Shown: positions 1 to 6,311, counted from the first letter of the stretch. The stretch: 11,946 bases of DNA from JBEKIK01 sp050013075 (GCA_050013075.1 JBEKFZ010000117.1:1-11946); one strand, 5' to 3'. Made by a program: numbers and translations. The notes: a model not told the origin generated them from the sequence alone.

Positions 1-1802
1 TTTTGCACATGGCCGAATCATTGCTGATTTGGCTCATCTTGCGGAAATTGTCCATACCCGGAGCCTTCTTAGCAGCCCTGATTTTTGCCGTCCATCCGGT
101 AAACGTGGAGTCGGTGGCCTGGATCGCTGAGCGGAAAGACCTGACGGCCATGCTGTTTTTCCTGTTGTCGATTCTGTGGTATCTGAAGGTCTTCATGCCC
201 ACGGCAAGCGTGGGCATGGCGCCGGCACGTTCCCAGGGAGGACCCTGGGAACGAGAAAAAACATTTTCATCCTTCATCCTTCATCCTTCATCCTTTCATT
301 TTTGGTACTGGCTTAGCCTGGCGGCGTTCGTGTTGGCGGTGCTGGGAAAGGGATCGGCGGTGATATTGCCGTTGCTGTTGTTGGGCATCGTCTGGTGGTT
401 GCGGCCACTGGAGACTGTCCCAATTTCCGAGCCTACGAAAATGGGACTGTCCCCTTTTATCCGGCGGCATTTATTGCGGACCGCACCGTTTTTCGCGATA
501 GCCGTGGTGCTGACGCTAGTAAACGTGTGGTTCCAAACGCATGGAAAGGAAGCAGTGATCCGAAACGCCGGTTTTGCGGAGCGACTACTGGGAGCCGGCG
601 GAGTAGTGTGGTTCTACCTGTACAAGGCGCTAGTGCCGCTGAATCTAGTGTTCATCTATCCGCAGTGGAAGATCGACGCGGGCAATCCGCTCTGGTGGGC
701 GCCGCTTTTGGCCGCGCTGGCCGTTACGGCAGTATTGTGGCGGCATCGAAAAGGCTGGGGCCGGCCGCTGTTGTTTGCCTGGGGATTTTTCTGCGTGGCG
801 TTGGCGCCCGTGCTGGGTTTTCAGGACGTGGGCTTCATGAAATACTCGCTGGTGGCCGACCGTTATCAGCACATCGCCATTATCGGGGTGATTGCACTGG
901 CCTCGGCGGGCTTCGGCGCGTGGCAAAAGCGGACGCAAGGTTTTGCACGCCGGATTGCGCCCGTCGCGGCCATTGCGGTGGCCGGGACTCTTACATTTCT
1001 GACCTGGCGGCAAAGCGAATGTTACCATGACAATATCACATTGTACCAGAGCACGCTGGCCATAAACCCGGAGTGTTGGATGGCCCATAACAACTTGGGC
1101 GTCAATTTGGCCCGGGCGGGCCAATTACCCGCTGCAATTGATCATTACCAACAAGCCCTGCGGTTAAAGGACAACTATCCAGAGGCGCACAACAACCTGG
1201 GCAACGCGCTGGTGCGAATTGGCCGGGCCGACGAGGCGGTCGAACATTATCGCCAAGCCCTGCGCCTGCAAGGCGATTACCCCGAAGCCCACGACAACCT
1301 GCTCAATGCCTTGGCTATGACCGGCCAGCCCGAGGAGGCGATCGAGTATTACACTCAAGCCCTGCACCTTAACCCCGATAATCCCAAAACCCACTTCAAA
1401 CTGGGCAATGTATTTGCCCATGCGGGCCGACAGGCGGAGGCGATCAATCATTACCAACGGGCCTTGGACCTGGAGCCCGAATATGCGGAGGCGCACGTCA
1501 ACCTGGGCAACGCATTGACGCGAACCGGCCGGATTGATGAAGCGATAGATCATTATCAACAAGCCTTGCGCCTCGTGCCCGACGATAACTCGGCCCGTGT
1601 TAATTTGATATCGGCCTATGTCCGGGCGGGCCGGTCTTCCGAAGCCCTAGCCGAGGCCGAGAAAGTTTTGGAACTGGCGCGAGTTCAAGGACAAACCCTA
1701 CTGGCAAAACAGATCGAAGATTGGCTGAATTCCTACCGCGCCGACCTGTCGAACCCCCAAAATACCCCGCCCCCGGCCCAGTCCGCTCCTCCGTCGCCCT
1801 AA
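1..1802 (+). CDS. TMTC/PMT-like multi-pass membrane protein with C-terminal TPR repeats (5' end outside window)
   Basis: The frame is open to the left edge, and the first visible residues already lie in a membrane helix, so the N-terminus is missing. About nine or ten hydrophobic segments fill roughly the first 345 visible residues. HPVNVESVAW near residues 31-40, followed by AERKD, and MKYSLVADRYQH near 277 are signatures of bacterial membrane proteins related to TMTC and PMT-type glycosyltransferases, which in other systems transfer lipid-linked sugars on the outer face of the membrane. Six TPR units of about 34 residues (roughly 361-563) follow, with the repeated pattern EAHNNLGNAL...A..HY.QAL, and then a Pro-rich tail. 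Catalytic activity is not proven by what is visible. The catalytic acidic loop of such enzymes is usually near the missing N-terminus. Residues about 65-97 and 138-151 are encoded by repeat DNA (194-293 and 413-454) and lie between hydrophobic segments. Confidence 0.85.
   Translation, partial: LHMAESLLIWLILRKLSIPGAFLAALIFAVHPVNVESVAWIAERKDLTAMLFFLLSILWYLKVFMPTASVGMAPARSQGGPWEREKTFSSFILHPSSFHFWYWLSLAAFVLAVLGKGSAVILPLLLLGIVWWLRPLETVPISEPTKMGLSPFIRRHLLRTAPFFAIAVVLTLVNVWFQTHGKEAVIRNAGFAERLLGAGGVVWFYLYKALVPLNLVFIYPQWKIDAGNPLWWAPLLAALAVTAVLWRHRKGWGRPLLFAWGFFCVALAPVLGFQDVGFMKYSLVADRYQHIAIIGVIALASAGFGAWQKRTQGFARRIAPVAAIAVAGTLTFLTWRQSECYHDNITLYQSTLAINPECWMAHNNLGVNLARAGQLPAAIDHYQQALRLKDNYPEAHNNLGNALVRIGRADEAVEHYRQALRLQGDYPEAHDNLLNALAMTGQPEEAIEYYTQALHLNPDNPKTHFKLGNVFAHAGRQAEAINHYQRALDLEPEYAEAHVNLGNALTRTGRIDEAIDHYQQALRLVPDDNSARVNLISAYVRAGRSSEALAEAEKVLELARVQGQTLLAKQIEDWLNSYRADLSNPQNTPPPAQSAPPSP
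194..218. repeat. Palindromic REP-like element inside the TPR membrane gene
   Basis: Perfect 10-bp arms CATGCCCACG and CGTGGGCATG around a 5-nt loop (GCAAG). It is translated in frame as part of a loop between two membrane helices. Confidence 0.8.
228..253. repeat. Palindromic element, GTTCCCAGG type (in-gene copy)
   Basis: Perfect 11-bp arms CGTTCCCAGGG and CCCTGGGAACG around the loop AGGA. The outer arm GTTCCCAGG is shared with the two elements between ruvC and ruvA (11120-11142 and 11193-11217), which marks it as a dispersed family. Confidence 0.85.
266..293. repeat. Tandem heptamer array TTCATCC x4
   Basis: Four exact consecutive copies of TTCATCC. The reverse complement, GGATGAA, recurs at 5533-5560 downstream of the HNH gene. 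Here it is translated in frame as Ser/Phe/Ile/Leu/His/Pro-rich sequence. Confidence 0.85.
413..454. repeat. Second in-gene inverted repeat (GACTGTCCC type)
   Basis: GACTGTCCCA at 413-422 and TGGGACTGTC at 442-451 pair with one T-T mismatch, and the inner sides AATTT/AAAAT extend the pairing imperfectly. It is translated as a short hydrophilic stretch just before the next membrane helix. Confidence 0.65.
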
Positions 1803-1926
1803 CAGCCCGTTCGACTACACCCGGCGGCAACGGAGCATCCGGCCAAACAAATCCGTCGCAAAAAATCAGCCAAGCGGCCATGAAACAACGACAAGCAAAC
1901 CAATGAACCGGGAATTAAGTAAGGCG

Positions 1927-1952
1927 TCCCCGGAATTGTTCCCCGGAATTGT
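1927..1952. repeat. 13-bp tandem direct repeat
   Basis: Two exact adjacent copies of TCCCCGGAATTGT in the spacer between the convergent TPR membrane gene and zinc-ribbon gene. There is no T-run or strong hairpin to make it a terminator. Confidence 0.7.
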
Positions 1953-1978
1953 CGGAGTCCTCGGTGCATAGCCCGGCC

Positions 1979-2890
1979 TTAAAAGCCCCCCATTTTTCGG
2001 TTCAGGTTAGCGCGCGCCAATTGCGACATGGCCAGTAAGGCCAAAGCAAGGATGGCAGCAATGATCAATCCCCACCCGGTACTACTATGCAGGAAGATCG
2101 TCATGTAAAACACGCGATCCCCGGGGACTATTGACGGGCTTGTCTTCGTTACCCACTGCCCGGCGTTTGGGCCTCCGATAACCGGGAATGAATACTCCGT
2201 CGTCATCCGTTGCCCGCACCACTGTCCCGATTCCGCCCCGGCGATAGCGCCTAGAATTACGCCAACCGCGATAAAGATGCTCGCCGCCGCGGCACCCACC
2301 ATGATCCTTCGGTCGCGGGCGATACCTTTACGCCAATTCCCGCAATGGGGACAGTTTAATGCCTTTTGAGGAATCGATTCTCCACACAACTCGCAAATCC
2401 TTGTGATCTCTGCCGGCACCGGCTGCTGTGGCTGCGGTAATGAGACTGCGGACGGAAGAGGGGCTACTATGGCAGACCGTTTGGCTGCCAGGGAGTTGTG
2501 GATGACCGTTGTTGGGGGCGGATCTGTTGGATCGAGATTAAGACCGCCACCAAGTATGCCCAAATTACTGAAGTACGTTTGAAAGTGTAAAACTTGGCCC
2601 TTGCCGATTGCGACATTGACGGTTCTGGACATTCCACCACCCGCGACTTGCACGGCGTGGCTTCCGGCTGGTAATTCGATATTAAGCACACCTCCATCCT
2701 TTACATCACCCATCGGTTGCTCATCGATGAACACTTGAACTGAGTGGAATGAGCCCGTCGTTTTAGCCTTCCTTGAAATGACAAGATTGCCGGTGTCCCT
2801 CAATCCGGGATTCCTAATCCCGCACCGCGGACACGCCGGTGCCGTTTCAGCAACCTGTGCACCACATTCCTTGCACGAGACAAGTGCCAT
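1979..2890 (-). CDS. Double zinc-ribbon membrane protein of unknown function
   Basis: A 303-residue protein with two rubredoxin-like zinc ribbons: C6/C9 with C20/C23 at the N-terminus (CKEC...CPRC), and C166/C169 with C180/C183 (CELC...CPHC). Between them, residues about 36-115 look like a beta-rich domain (alternating hydrophobics, IELPAGSHAVQV) reminiscent of PEGA-like surface or periplasmic domains, then a Pro-rich linker. Two predicted membrane helices follow at about 197-217 and 272-290, enclosing a loop of some 50 residues, and the protein ends in a short basic tail. The ATG at 2890 has AGGA eight bases upstream. I do not recognise a named family. A membrane-anchored sensor or scaffold with cytosolic ribbons is only a guess. 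It converges on the TPR membrane gene. Confidence 0.8.
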   Translation of the reverse strand: MALVSCKECGAQVAETAPACPRCGIRNPGLRDTGNLVISRKAKTTGSFHSVQVFIDEQPMGDVKDGGVLNIELPAGSHAVQVAGGGMSRTVNVAIGKGQVLHFQTYFSNLGILGGGLNLDPTDPPPTTVIHNSLAAKRSAIVAPLPSAVSLPQPQQPVPAEITRICELCGESIPQKALNCPHCGNWRKGIARDRRIMVGAAAASIFIAVGVILGAIAGAESGQWCGQRMTTEYSFPVIGGPNAGQWVTKTSPSIVPGDRVFYMTIFLHSSTGWGLIIAAILALALLAMSQLARANLNRKMGGF

Positions 2891-3162
2891 GAGATTCCTA
2901 CGTCGAATTCCAGGGAAAAAATTTCATCATAATTCTGGAGACAGTACGAATCGATCAACCGAGATAACCGATAGTTTACAGAATTTCACCACGCTAGTCA
3001 ATTCCCCGCTGGGCTGCTAGTGCGGATGTATTTTTTACGGGAACAAGATATTGGCTTCCAATTGTTTCGGTCCAAAAGCTCGACGGTTTATCTGGTTCTG
3101 GACATTGCTGGATTATTGACAAAAGCCAGAAAGTCATTTTTATTTTACTATGGGCCAAATCA

Positions 3163-3188
3163 CACTAGCCCGAAGCGCAAGCGAGGGC
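3163..3188 (-). repeat. REP copy A (outer, reverse orientation)
   Basis: Starts CACTAGCCCG, ends GCGAGGGC. Identical over 26 bases to copy D on the other strand. The family's short GCCC/GGGC arms can form a small stem. Confidence 0.85.
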
Positions 3189-3335
3189 GATTAGAAAACG
3201 AGGGCGGCTAAAAAGTAAGCGAGGGTAATCAAGTAATCAAGAGGCCAATCAAAAAGATGATCCCGTGGCATTGCCGGTAAGTCGGGATAAAAACCATCGT
3301 GTTTTATGGTGGCAATTAAGATAATCCTTGGCATT

Positions 3336-3361
3336 GCCCTTGCTTGCGAGACGGGCTGGTG
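3336..3361 (+). repeat. REP copy B (diverged)
   Basis: Starts GCCCTTGCTTGCG, ends GGGCTGGTG. Same length and same GCCC/GGGC arms as copy D, with several substitutions in the loop and ends. Confidence 0.7.
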
Positions 3362-3373
3362 TTGGGTTGCGTT

Positions 3374-3399
3374 GCCCTTGCTGGCGCGGCGGGCTAGTG
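3374..3399 (+). repeat. REP copy C (diverged)
   Basis: Starts GCCCTTGCTGGCG, ends GGGCTAGTG. Direct repeat of copy B, 12 bases after it and about 13 bases beyond the transposase stop codon. Confidence 0.75.
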
Positions 3400-3412
3400 T
3401 GGCGGATTGGTG

Positions 3413-3919
3413 TTATTGGCAATCGATCACGTAGCGGATTGCATCTTCCAGGCTTTCCTCATCGCCGATGTACCTTTGGCTGCCCCGCTCAGTCCACCAT
3501 TTTTTGCGAACAGCTTGATTCTGGGATTGCTCGTTCTCTTTTAATCTCCTCGTACACCACGCTTTTAACTGATCTCTCATGTCTTCAGGTTCACGATTGG
3601 CCGAGACGACCACGTGAATGTGCTTCGTTCGGCAATGGACGGCATATAATTGCCAGCCGCGGATTTTACAATGCTCCGCGATAGTCCGCTCCACAATCCG
3701 GCGCTGTTGCTCGTCAAGTATGCATGGTGGCTCTGCCATACGTTGTCTGGCCTTATTTTTCTTCTCTGGATCGGGCAACTGTATTCCCTTGCCCTTGCAA
3801 ATCCAGCCCCGCCCATCACCGGGAAGCCATGTTCCGTATGTGGTCCACGTAATGAAGAAGGCCAAGGGATCGGGCATCGGCGGTTCATTTGGCCGTGTTT
3901 TTGAGTTGCCGAATCCCAT
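3413..3919 (-). CDS. REP-associated tyrosine transposase (RAYT), IS200/IS605 TnpA-like
   Basis: A 168-residue protein of the Y1 (HUH single-strand) transposase superfamily. The conserved block LAFFITWTTYGTWLPGDGRGW (residues about 19-39) is followed by the metal-binding HxH pair H100/H102 in TKHIHVVVSA, then WWTERGSQRY and the candidate nucleophile Y163 in AIRYVIDCQ at the very C-terminus. RAYTs of this kind cut and join single-stranded DNA at REP palindromes, and flanking REPs are present here on both sides. All key residues are there and the frame is intact, so it may be active. Start: neither ATG has a good Shine-Dalgarno. The second Met (codon at 3877) sits just before the conserved block and may be the real start. 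The adjacent repeat D lies 15 bases upstream of the longer start. Confidence 0.85.
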   Translation of the reverse strand: MGFGNSKTRPNEPPMPDPLAFFITWTTYGTWLPGDGRGWICKGKGIQLPDPEKKNKARQRMAEPPCILDEQQRRIVERTIAEHCKIRGWQLYAVHCRTKHIHVVVSANREPEDMRDQLKAWCTRRLKENEQSQNQAVRKKWWTERGSQRYIGDEESLEDAIRYVIDCQ

Positions 3920-3934
3920 CGGAGTGTTTTTGTT

Positions 3935-3960
3935 GCCCTCGCTTGCGCTTCGGGCTAGTG
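3935..3960 (+). repeat. REP copy D (outer)
   Basis: Starts GCCCTCGCTTGCG, ends GGGCTAGTG. Exact inverted partner of copy A. Located immediately upstream of the transposase. Confidence 0.85.
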
Positions 3961-4043
3961 TTAATTGTTATGATGCCCAAGCCGATGTTCGATACGACAA
4001 TCGCATCTATTCGGCAAAGGATCGCCCTTGAACGCCCTCCATG

Positions 4044-4355
4044 CTAATTCGAACTGAAGCCGAAGGCCTTTGCGGCGGCTTCGCGGCCGAGGGGATTTTG
4101 CAGAAATTTTTTGCGGCACTCCGGGCAAAGATCGAAACGCAATTGCTGGTACACGTCATTGCCGATCAGGTCGTCGTCGGCGTCTTCCAGGGATTCGAGA
4201 ATGTCTTGAATTTCCTGGAGGTGATCGCGGTCGTTTTCGTCCTCGCCGGCGGCAGCCGGATCAAAGGCGGCGTAGACTTCTATTTTGACAACATAGCGGA
4301 GATCATCTTCAGAATCCAGATCTCGCTTGCACAGATCGCATGTGTACCGAATCAT
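4044..4355 (-). CDS. Small acidic CxxC...CxxC protein, conserved hypothetical
   Basis: A 103-residue protein with one zinc-binding pair at each end: C6/C9 (CDLC, near the N-terminus) and C77/C80 (CPEC). A strongly acidic middle (residues about 36-66, many Asp/Glu) separates them and the tail is basic/Ala-rich (REAAAKAFGF). The start is secure: AAGGAG sits six bases before the ATG. From memory such proteins are conserved among planctomycetes without an assigned role. The four cysteines would form one zinc site that folds the ends together. It has no membrane segment and no signal peptide, so it is presumably cytosolic. Confidence 0.85.
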   Translation of the reverse strand: MIRYTCDLCKRDLDSEDDLRYVVKIEVYAAFDPAAAGEDENDRDHLQEIQDILESLEDADDDLIGNDVYQQLRFDLCPECRKKFLQNPLGREAAAKAFGFSSN

Positions 4356-4804
4356 TTCCCGCTCCTTGATGAAATCGGCCGGTGCCTAGGTCTAAATTAT
4401 ACAGCGCTTCCGTTTGCTTCCGTTAACCGTAATCCTAATGCGAAGTGCCAAGGTCTGGCAAGATGACCAGGGTGAATTTTCTTGGGGGTTGCGGAATCTC
4501 GGTTTTCTTAATAGGCAGGGGAAAAGCGATTCCCATCGTTAAAGGGGGCATAAAAAAAGTTCGAAATAATTTTGCTCGTTTTGGCACGCATTTTAAATCG
4601 TACTGTAATTGGCGATTTTGCAAGATCGTTTATCAGCCCATCTGGCAACCTGGGGGAGATTGGGCTAAAATACAAGGTAATATCGCAAAAGCCAGCGCGA
4701 TGTGCGAATTATTCCGGTGGATTTTTTCCGTGCGGAAACAAGGGTGAAACGAACAGAATTATTTTCATGTAGGACTGGTTTCATAGTCGTCATGCAAGGG
4801 GAGA
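4356..4804. other. 449-bp spacer, no gene recognised
   Basis: This separates the divergent CxxC gene and HNH gene and should contain both promoters. It is more AT-rich than its surroundings. Visible structures are a 9-bp bulged inverted repeat at 4635-4666 (AGCCCATCT against AGATTGGGCT) and a 14-nt palindrome TTTCCGTGCGGAAA at 4725-4738. I could not assign convincing -35/-10 boxes. A 100-codon open frame at 4445-4747 begins with GTG, has no family resemblance, and is left out. Confidence 0.5.
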
Positions 4805-5527
4805 ATGCACGTGCCAAGGGTCCAGACGATCCGCGATTCTTACGGCCGGGCACATAGCCCGGGCAAAGTCGTACATACTGCGCATGCCCCCCCAAATGCC
4901 CCGTCCGGAGGGGCATTGAACTCCAGCGTTTTGGTGCTCAATCGCCTTTATATGGCAGTGCATGTTGTAAATGTTCGCCGTGCTTTCTGCCTGCTGTACC
5001 GCGAGATGGCCGAAATAATTCATTTGGAGGAAGGCCAGTTTGCCAATTATTCCTTCCAAACCTGGCAGGAAGTAAGCGAATTGCGCGCCGATTATAAACA
5101 ACCCCACGAAGATTGGATTCGCGCGGTTGGATTTGAGATTCAGGTGCCGCGGGTGATCCGGCTGCTGAGGTTCGATCGCCTGCCTAAGCAACATTTGCAT
5201 CTTAATCGGCGTAACGTACTGGCGAGGGATGAACATACGTGTCAATACTGCGGCAGGCACTATCCCACGCATCAATTGAGCTTGGATCACGTCATACCTC
5301 GCAGCCGCGGGGGTGAAACCACGTGGGAGAACGTGGTTTGCGCGTGTTTGAGCTGCAACATCCAGAAAGGTGGGCGAACCCCCCACGAAGCCCGGATGAA
5401 ATTGGTTCGCCGCCCCACTCGCCCCAAGCACAATCCGTTGCTTGCAATGAAACTCAATAATCCGAAGTACGAAATCTGGCGTACCTGGTTGGATGGAGTG
5501 TATTGGGAAATAGGGGCTAGGGATTGA
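4805..5527 (+). CDS. HNH endonuclease family protein
   Basis: The C-terminal half carries a full HNH/ribbon motif: C146/C149 (CQYCG), D161-H162 in LSLDHVIPRSRGG, N176 in TWENVV, and C181/C184 (CLSCN), i.e. a zinc-stabilised beta-beta-alpha metal nuclease fold. The N-terminal part (VLVLNRLYMAVHVVNVRRAFCLLYR, residues 42-66) is typical of the stand-alone bacterial family with this HNH domain, usually about 200 residues. Its biological role is not established, and nothing nearby suggests restriction-modification or phage. The ATG at 4805 is the outer limit. A TTG at 4916, directly after GGAGG with a 4-base gap, gives 203 residues and begins right before the conserved block, so it may be the true start. 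GTG at 4811 is a third option. Confidence 0.85.
   Translation: MHVPRVQTIRDSYGRAHSPGKVVHTAHAPPNAPSGGALNSSVLVLNRLYMAVHVVNVRRAFCLLYREMAEIIHLEEGQFANYSFQTWQEVSELRADYKQPHEDWIRAVGFEIQVPRVIRLLRFDRLPKQHLHLNRRNVLARDEHTCQYCGRHYPTHQLSLDHVIPRSRGGETTWENVVCACLSCNIQKGGRTPHEARMKLVRRPTRPKHNPLLAMKLNNPKYEIWRTWLDGVYWEIGARD
4896..4916 (+). promoter_or_regulatory. Hairpin covering the putative internal RBS of the HNH gene
   Basis: ATGCCCC and GGGGCAT form a 7-bp stem with a 7-nt loop. The right arm overlaps the GGAGGGG ribosome-binding sequence, and the stem ends on the first base of the TTG at 4916. If that TTG is the start, the hairpin would hide the RBS. Confidence 0.4.
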
Positions 5528-5532
5528 AGGAT

Positions 5533-5593
5533 GGATGAAGGCGGAAGGATGAAGGATGAATGAAAATGCTGATTGCTGAATGCTGATTGCTGA
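5533..5593. repeat. Heptamer repeat cluster: GGATGAA x3, then WTGCTGA x4
   Basis: GGATGAA occurs at 5533, 5547 and 5554 (it is the reverse complement of the TTCATCC array at 266-293). Four consecutive heptamers follow, alternating ATGCTGA and TTGCTGA (5566-5593), equivalent to a 14-bp unit twice. The cluster begins just after the HNH stop codon. Confidence 0.8.
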
Positions 5594-5603
5594 ATTAACA
5601 AAT

Positions 5604-5623
5604 AAAACCGCTTGCGGTTTCGC
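5604..5623 (-). repeat. AAACCGC palindrome, copy 1
   Basis: AAACCGC and GCGGTTT arms with a TT centre. Twenty bases are the exact reverse complement of 11794-11813 in front of ruvC. On the minus strand it is followed by TTTT, on the plus strand by CGCGAAAA, so it is not a clear terminator of the HNH gene. Confidence 0.8.
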
Positions 5624-5648
5624 GAAAAAAAACATTTACCAAGTTCAA

Positions 5649-5668
5649 GTGGGCAGTAAACTGCCCAC
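5649..5668. repeat. 20-nt near-perfect palindrome GTGGGCAGT/ACTGCCCAC
   Basis: Two 9-bp perfect arms around AA, between the HNH gene and the receiver-like gene. No T-run follows it, so a REP-like element is more likely than a terminator. Confidence 0.75.
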
Positions 5669-5697
5669 CCCTCGTTATATCTCATACGCTGCCAACG

Positions 5698-6147
5698 ATG
5701 CTCTACGAATCAAAGCCCGGCCGACTTGTGGTGTGTGAGCGGACTGGACGTTGGGCCGCGGCCTTGAGGGGCGAACTATCCGGGGCCGGGCTTCGCGTCT
5801 GGGAAACCCGAACCATGGCCGATTGCGGTACATTGCTGGCAGAATCGCCGGCTTCGTTTGCGGTTTTAGAACTTAGCGAAAAGAAATTTGGAGAAATTTT
5901 GGATTTTATCAGGAATTGGCAGGCGGAGTTCCCGCTGTTTCGCTTCGCCGTAGTGGCCGATCGCAATCTGGCTTCTTATAAATGGTTCATGCATGAGGCC
6001 GGCGCGGCCGACTTTATTTGTTCCGTGCGTAAAATAGGAGCAGTAGCCCGAACTGCTTGCCGTCATCTAGCCCAGGCGCCTCCTTTGCCGCAAAGTCTCA
6101 CCGAGAGAATTTGGGCAAACCTACCGTGGGGCAGGGAAAATTGTTAA
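5698..6147 (+). CDS. Degenerate response-regulator-receiver-like protein
   Basis: A 149-residue protein whose hydrophobic pattern fits an alternating beta/alpha receiver fold: GRLVVCERTGRWAAAL (strand 1/helix 1), GLRVWETR (strand 2), SFAVLELSE (strand 3), FRFAVVADR (strand 4), ADFICSVRKIG (strand 5). The acidic pocket after strand 1 is replaced by CERTG, and the phosphoacceptor Asp expected at the end of strand 3 is replaced by Glu/Leu/Ser (LELSE). The invariant Lys after strand 5 is not clearly placed. It therefore probably does not take part in normal phosphotransfer. No output domain is attached. I recall similar stand-alone proteins in planctomycetes, without a known function. The ATG at 5698 lacks a good Shine-Dalgarno. 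Confidence 0.75.
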   Translation: MLYESKPGRLVVCERTGRWAAALRGELSGAGLRVWETRTMADCGTLLAESPASFAVLELSEKKFGEILDFIRNWQAEFPLFRFAVVADRNLASYKWFMHEAGAADFICSVRKIGAVARTACRHLAQAPPLPQSLTERIWANLPWGRENC

Positions 6148-6161
6148 ACTATTGACTTGTT

Positions 6162-6177
6162 TTGCCATAAATGGCAA
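6162..6177. promoter_or_regulatory. Operator-like palindrome upstream of serA
   Basis: TTGCCAT-AA-ATGGCAA is a perfect inverted repeat, 135 bases before the serA start and 15 bases after the preceding stop codon. A TTGACT hexamer lies at 6152-6157, but no matching -10 box is seen. A second small hairpin (AACACC 6229-6234 with GGTGTT 6242-6247) follows. The regulatory role is a guess. Confidence 0.35.
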
Positions 6178-6311
6178 GGTTGATGGATAAATTGCGAACC
6201 TCGGATATTCCGGTGGGGTCTTGAAAATAACACCACCAGGCGGTGTTCGATACTATCCACCTGATAGGATTTGATATACATATCTTCTTTTACTCTAGGC
6301 AAGGAAAAATC

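Larger units (their letters stand above)
2891..3412. other. 522-bp gene-free stretch with REP copies
   Basis: This lies between the divergent start of the zinc-ribbon gene and the stop of the transposase. Short open frames here show no recognisable product. It holds one 26-bp repeat in reverse orientation (3163-3188), two diverged direct copies (3336-3361 and 3374-3399), scattered CGAGGG remnants at 3181-3228 and a small direct repeat TAATCAAG at about 3228-3243. I see nothing identifiable in 2900-3160. Confidence 0.6.
3163..3960. mobile_element. RAYT/REP module: tyrosine transposase between perfect inverted 26-bp repeats
   Basis: The 26 bases at 3163-3188 are the exact reverse complement of 3935-3960. 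Both read CACTAGCCCG at one end and CGAGGGC at the other. The interval encloses the transposase ORF and two diverged copies just beyond its stop codon. The layout matches the known association of REP-associated tyrosine transposases with REP or REP doublets at their borders. Whether the whole unit moves, or only the short repeats do, cannot be told from one locus. Confidence 0.65.

Noticed and set aside
194..454. TPR membrane gene as a pseudogene broken by repeats
   Set aside because: The frame continues intact through all elements into a well-formed TPR array, so the gene appears functional despite them.
3163..3400. Possible CRISPR-like array from the repeated 26-mers
   Set aside because: Only four copies with irregular spacing, one inverted, two diverged, and no cas genes. 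REP elements explain them.
4445..4747. 100-codon plus-strand open frame in the spacer before the HNH gene
   Set aside because: GTG start without a Shine-Dalgarno, no similarity to a known family, and composition unlike the neighbouring genes.
4790..5635. Long minus-strand open frame opposite the HNH gene
   Set aside because: It has no recognisable domain, part of it is translated heptamer repeat, and the plus strand encodes a clear HNH protein.
5604..5668. Intrinsic terminator for the HNH gene
   Set aside because: Neither palindrome is followed by a T-run on the plus strand, and both look like dispersed repeats (one is exactly duplicated near ruvC).
6243..6311. N-terminal extension of SerA by 23 codons
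   Set aside because: The ATG at 6312 has AAGGA six bases upstream, and ARIIVLDDLS is the usual N-terminus of the family.
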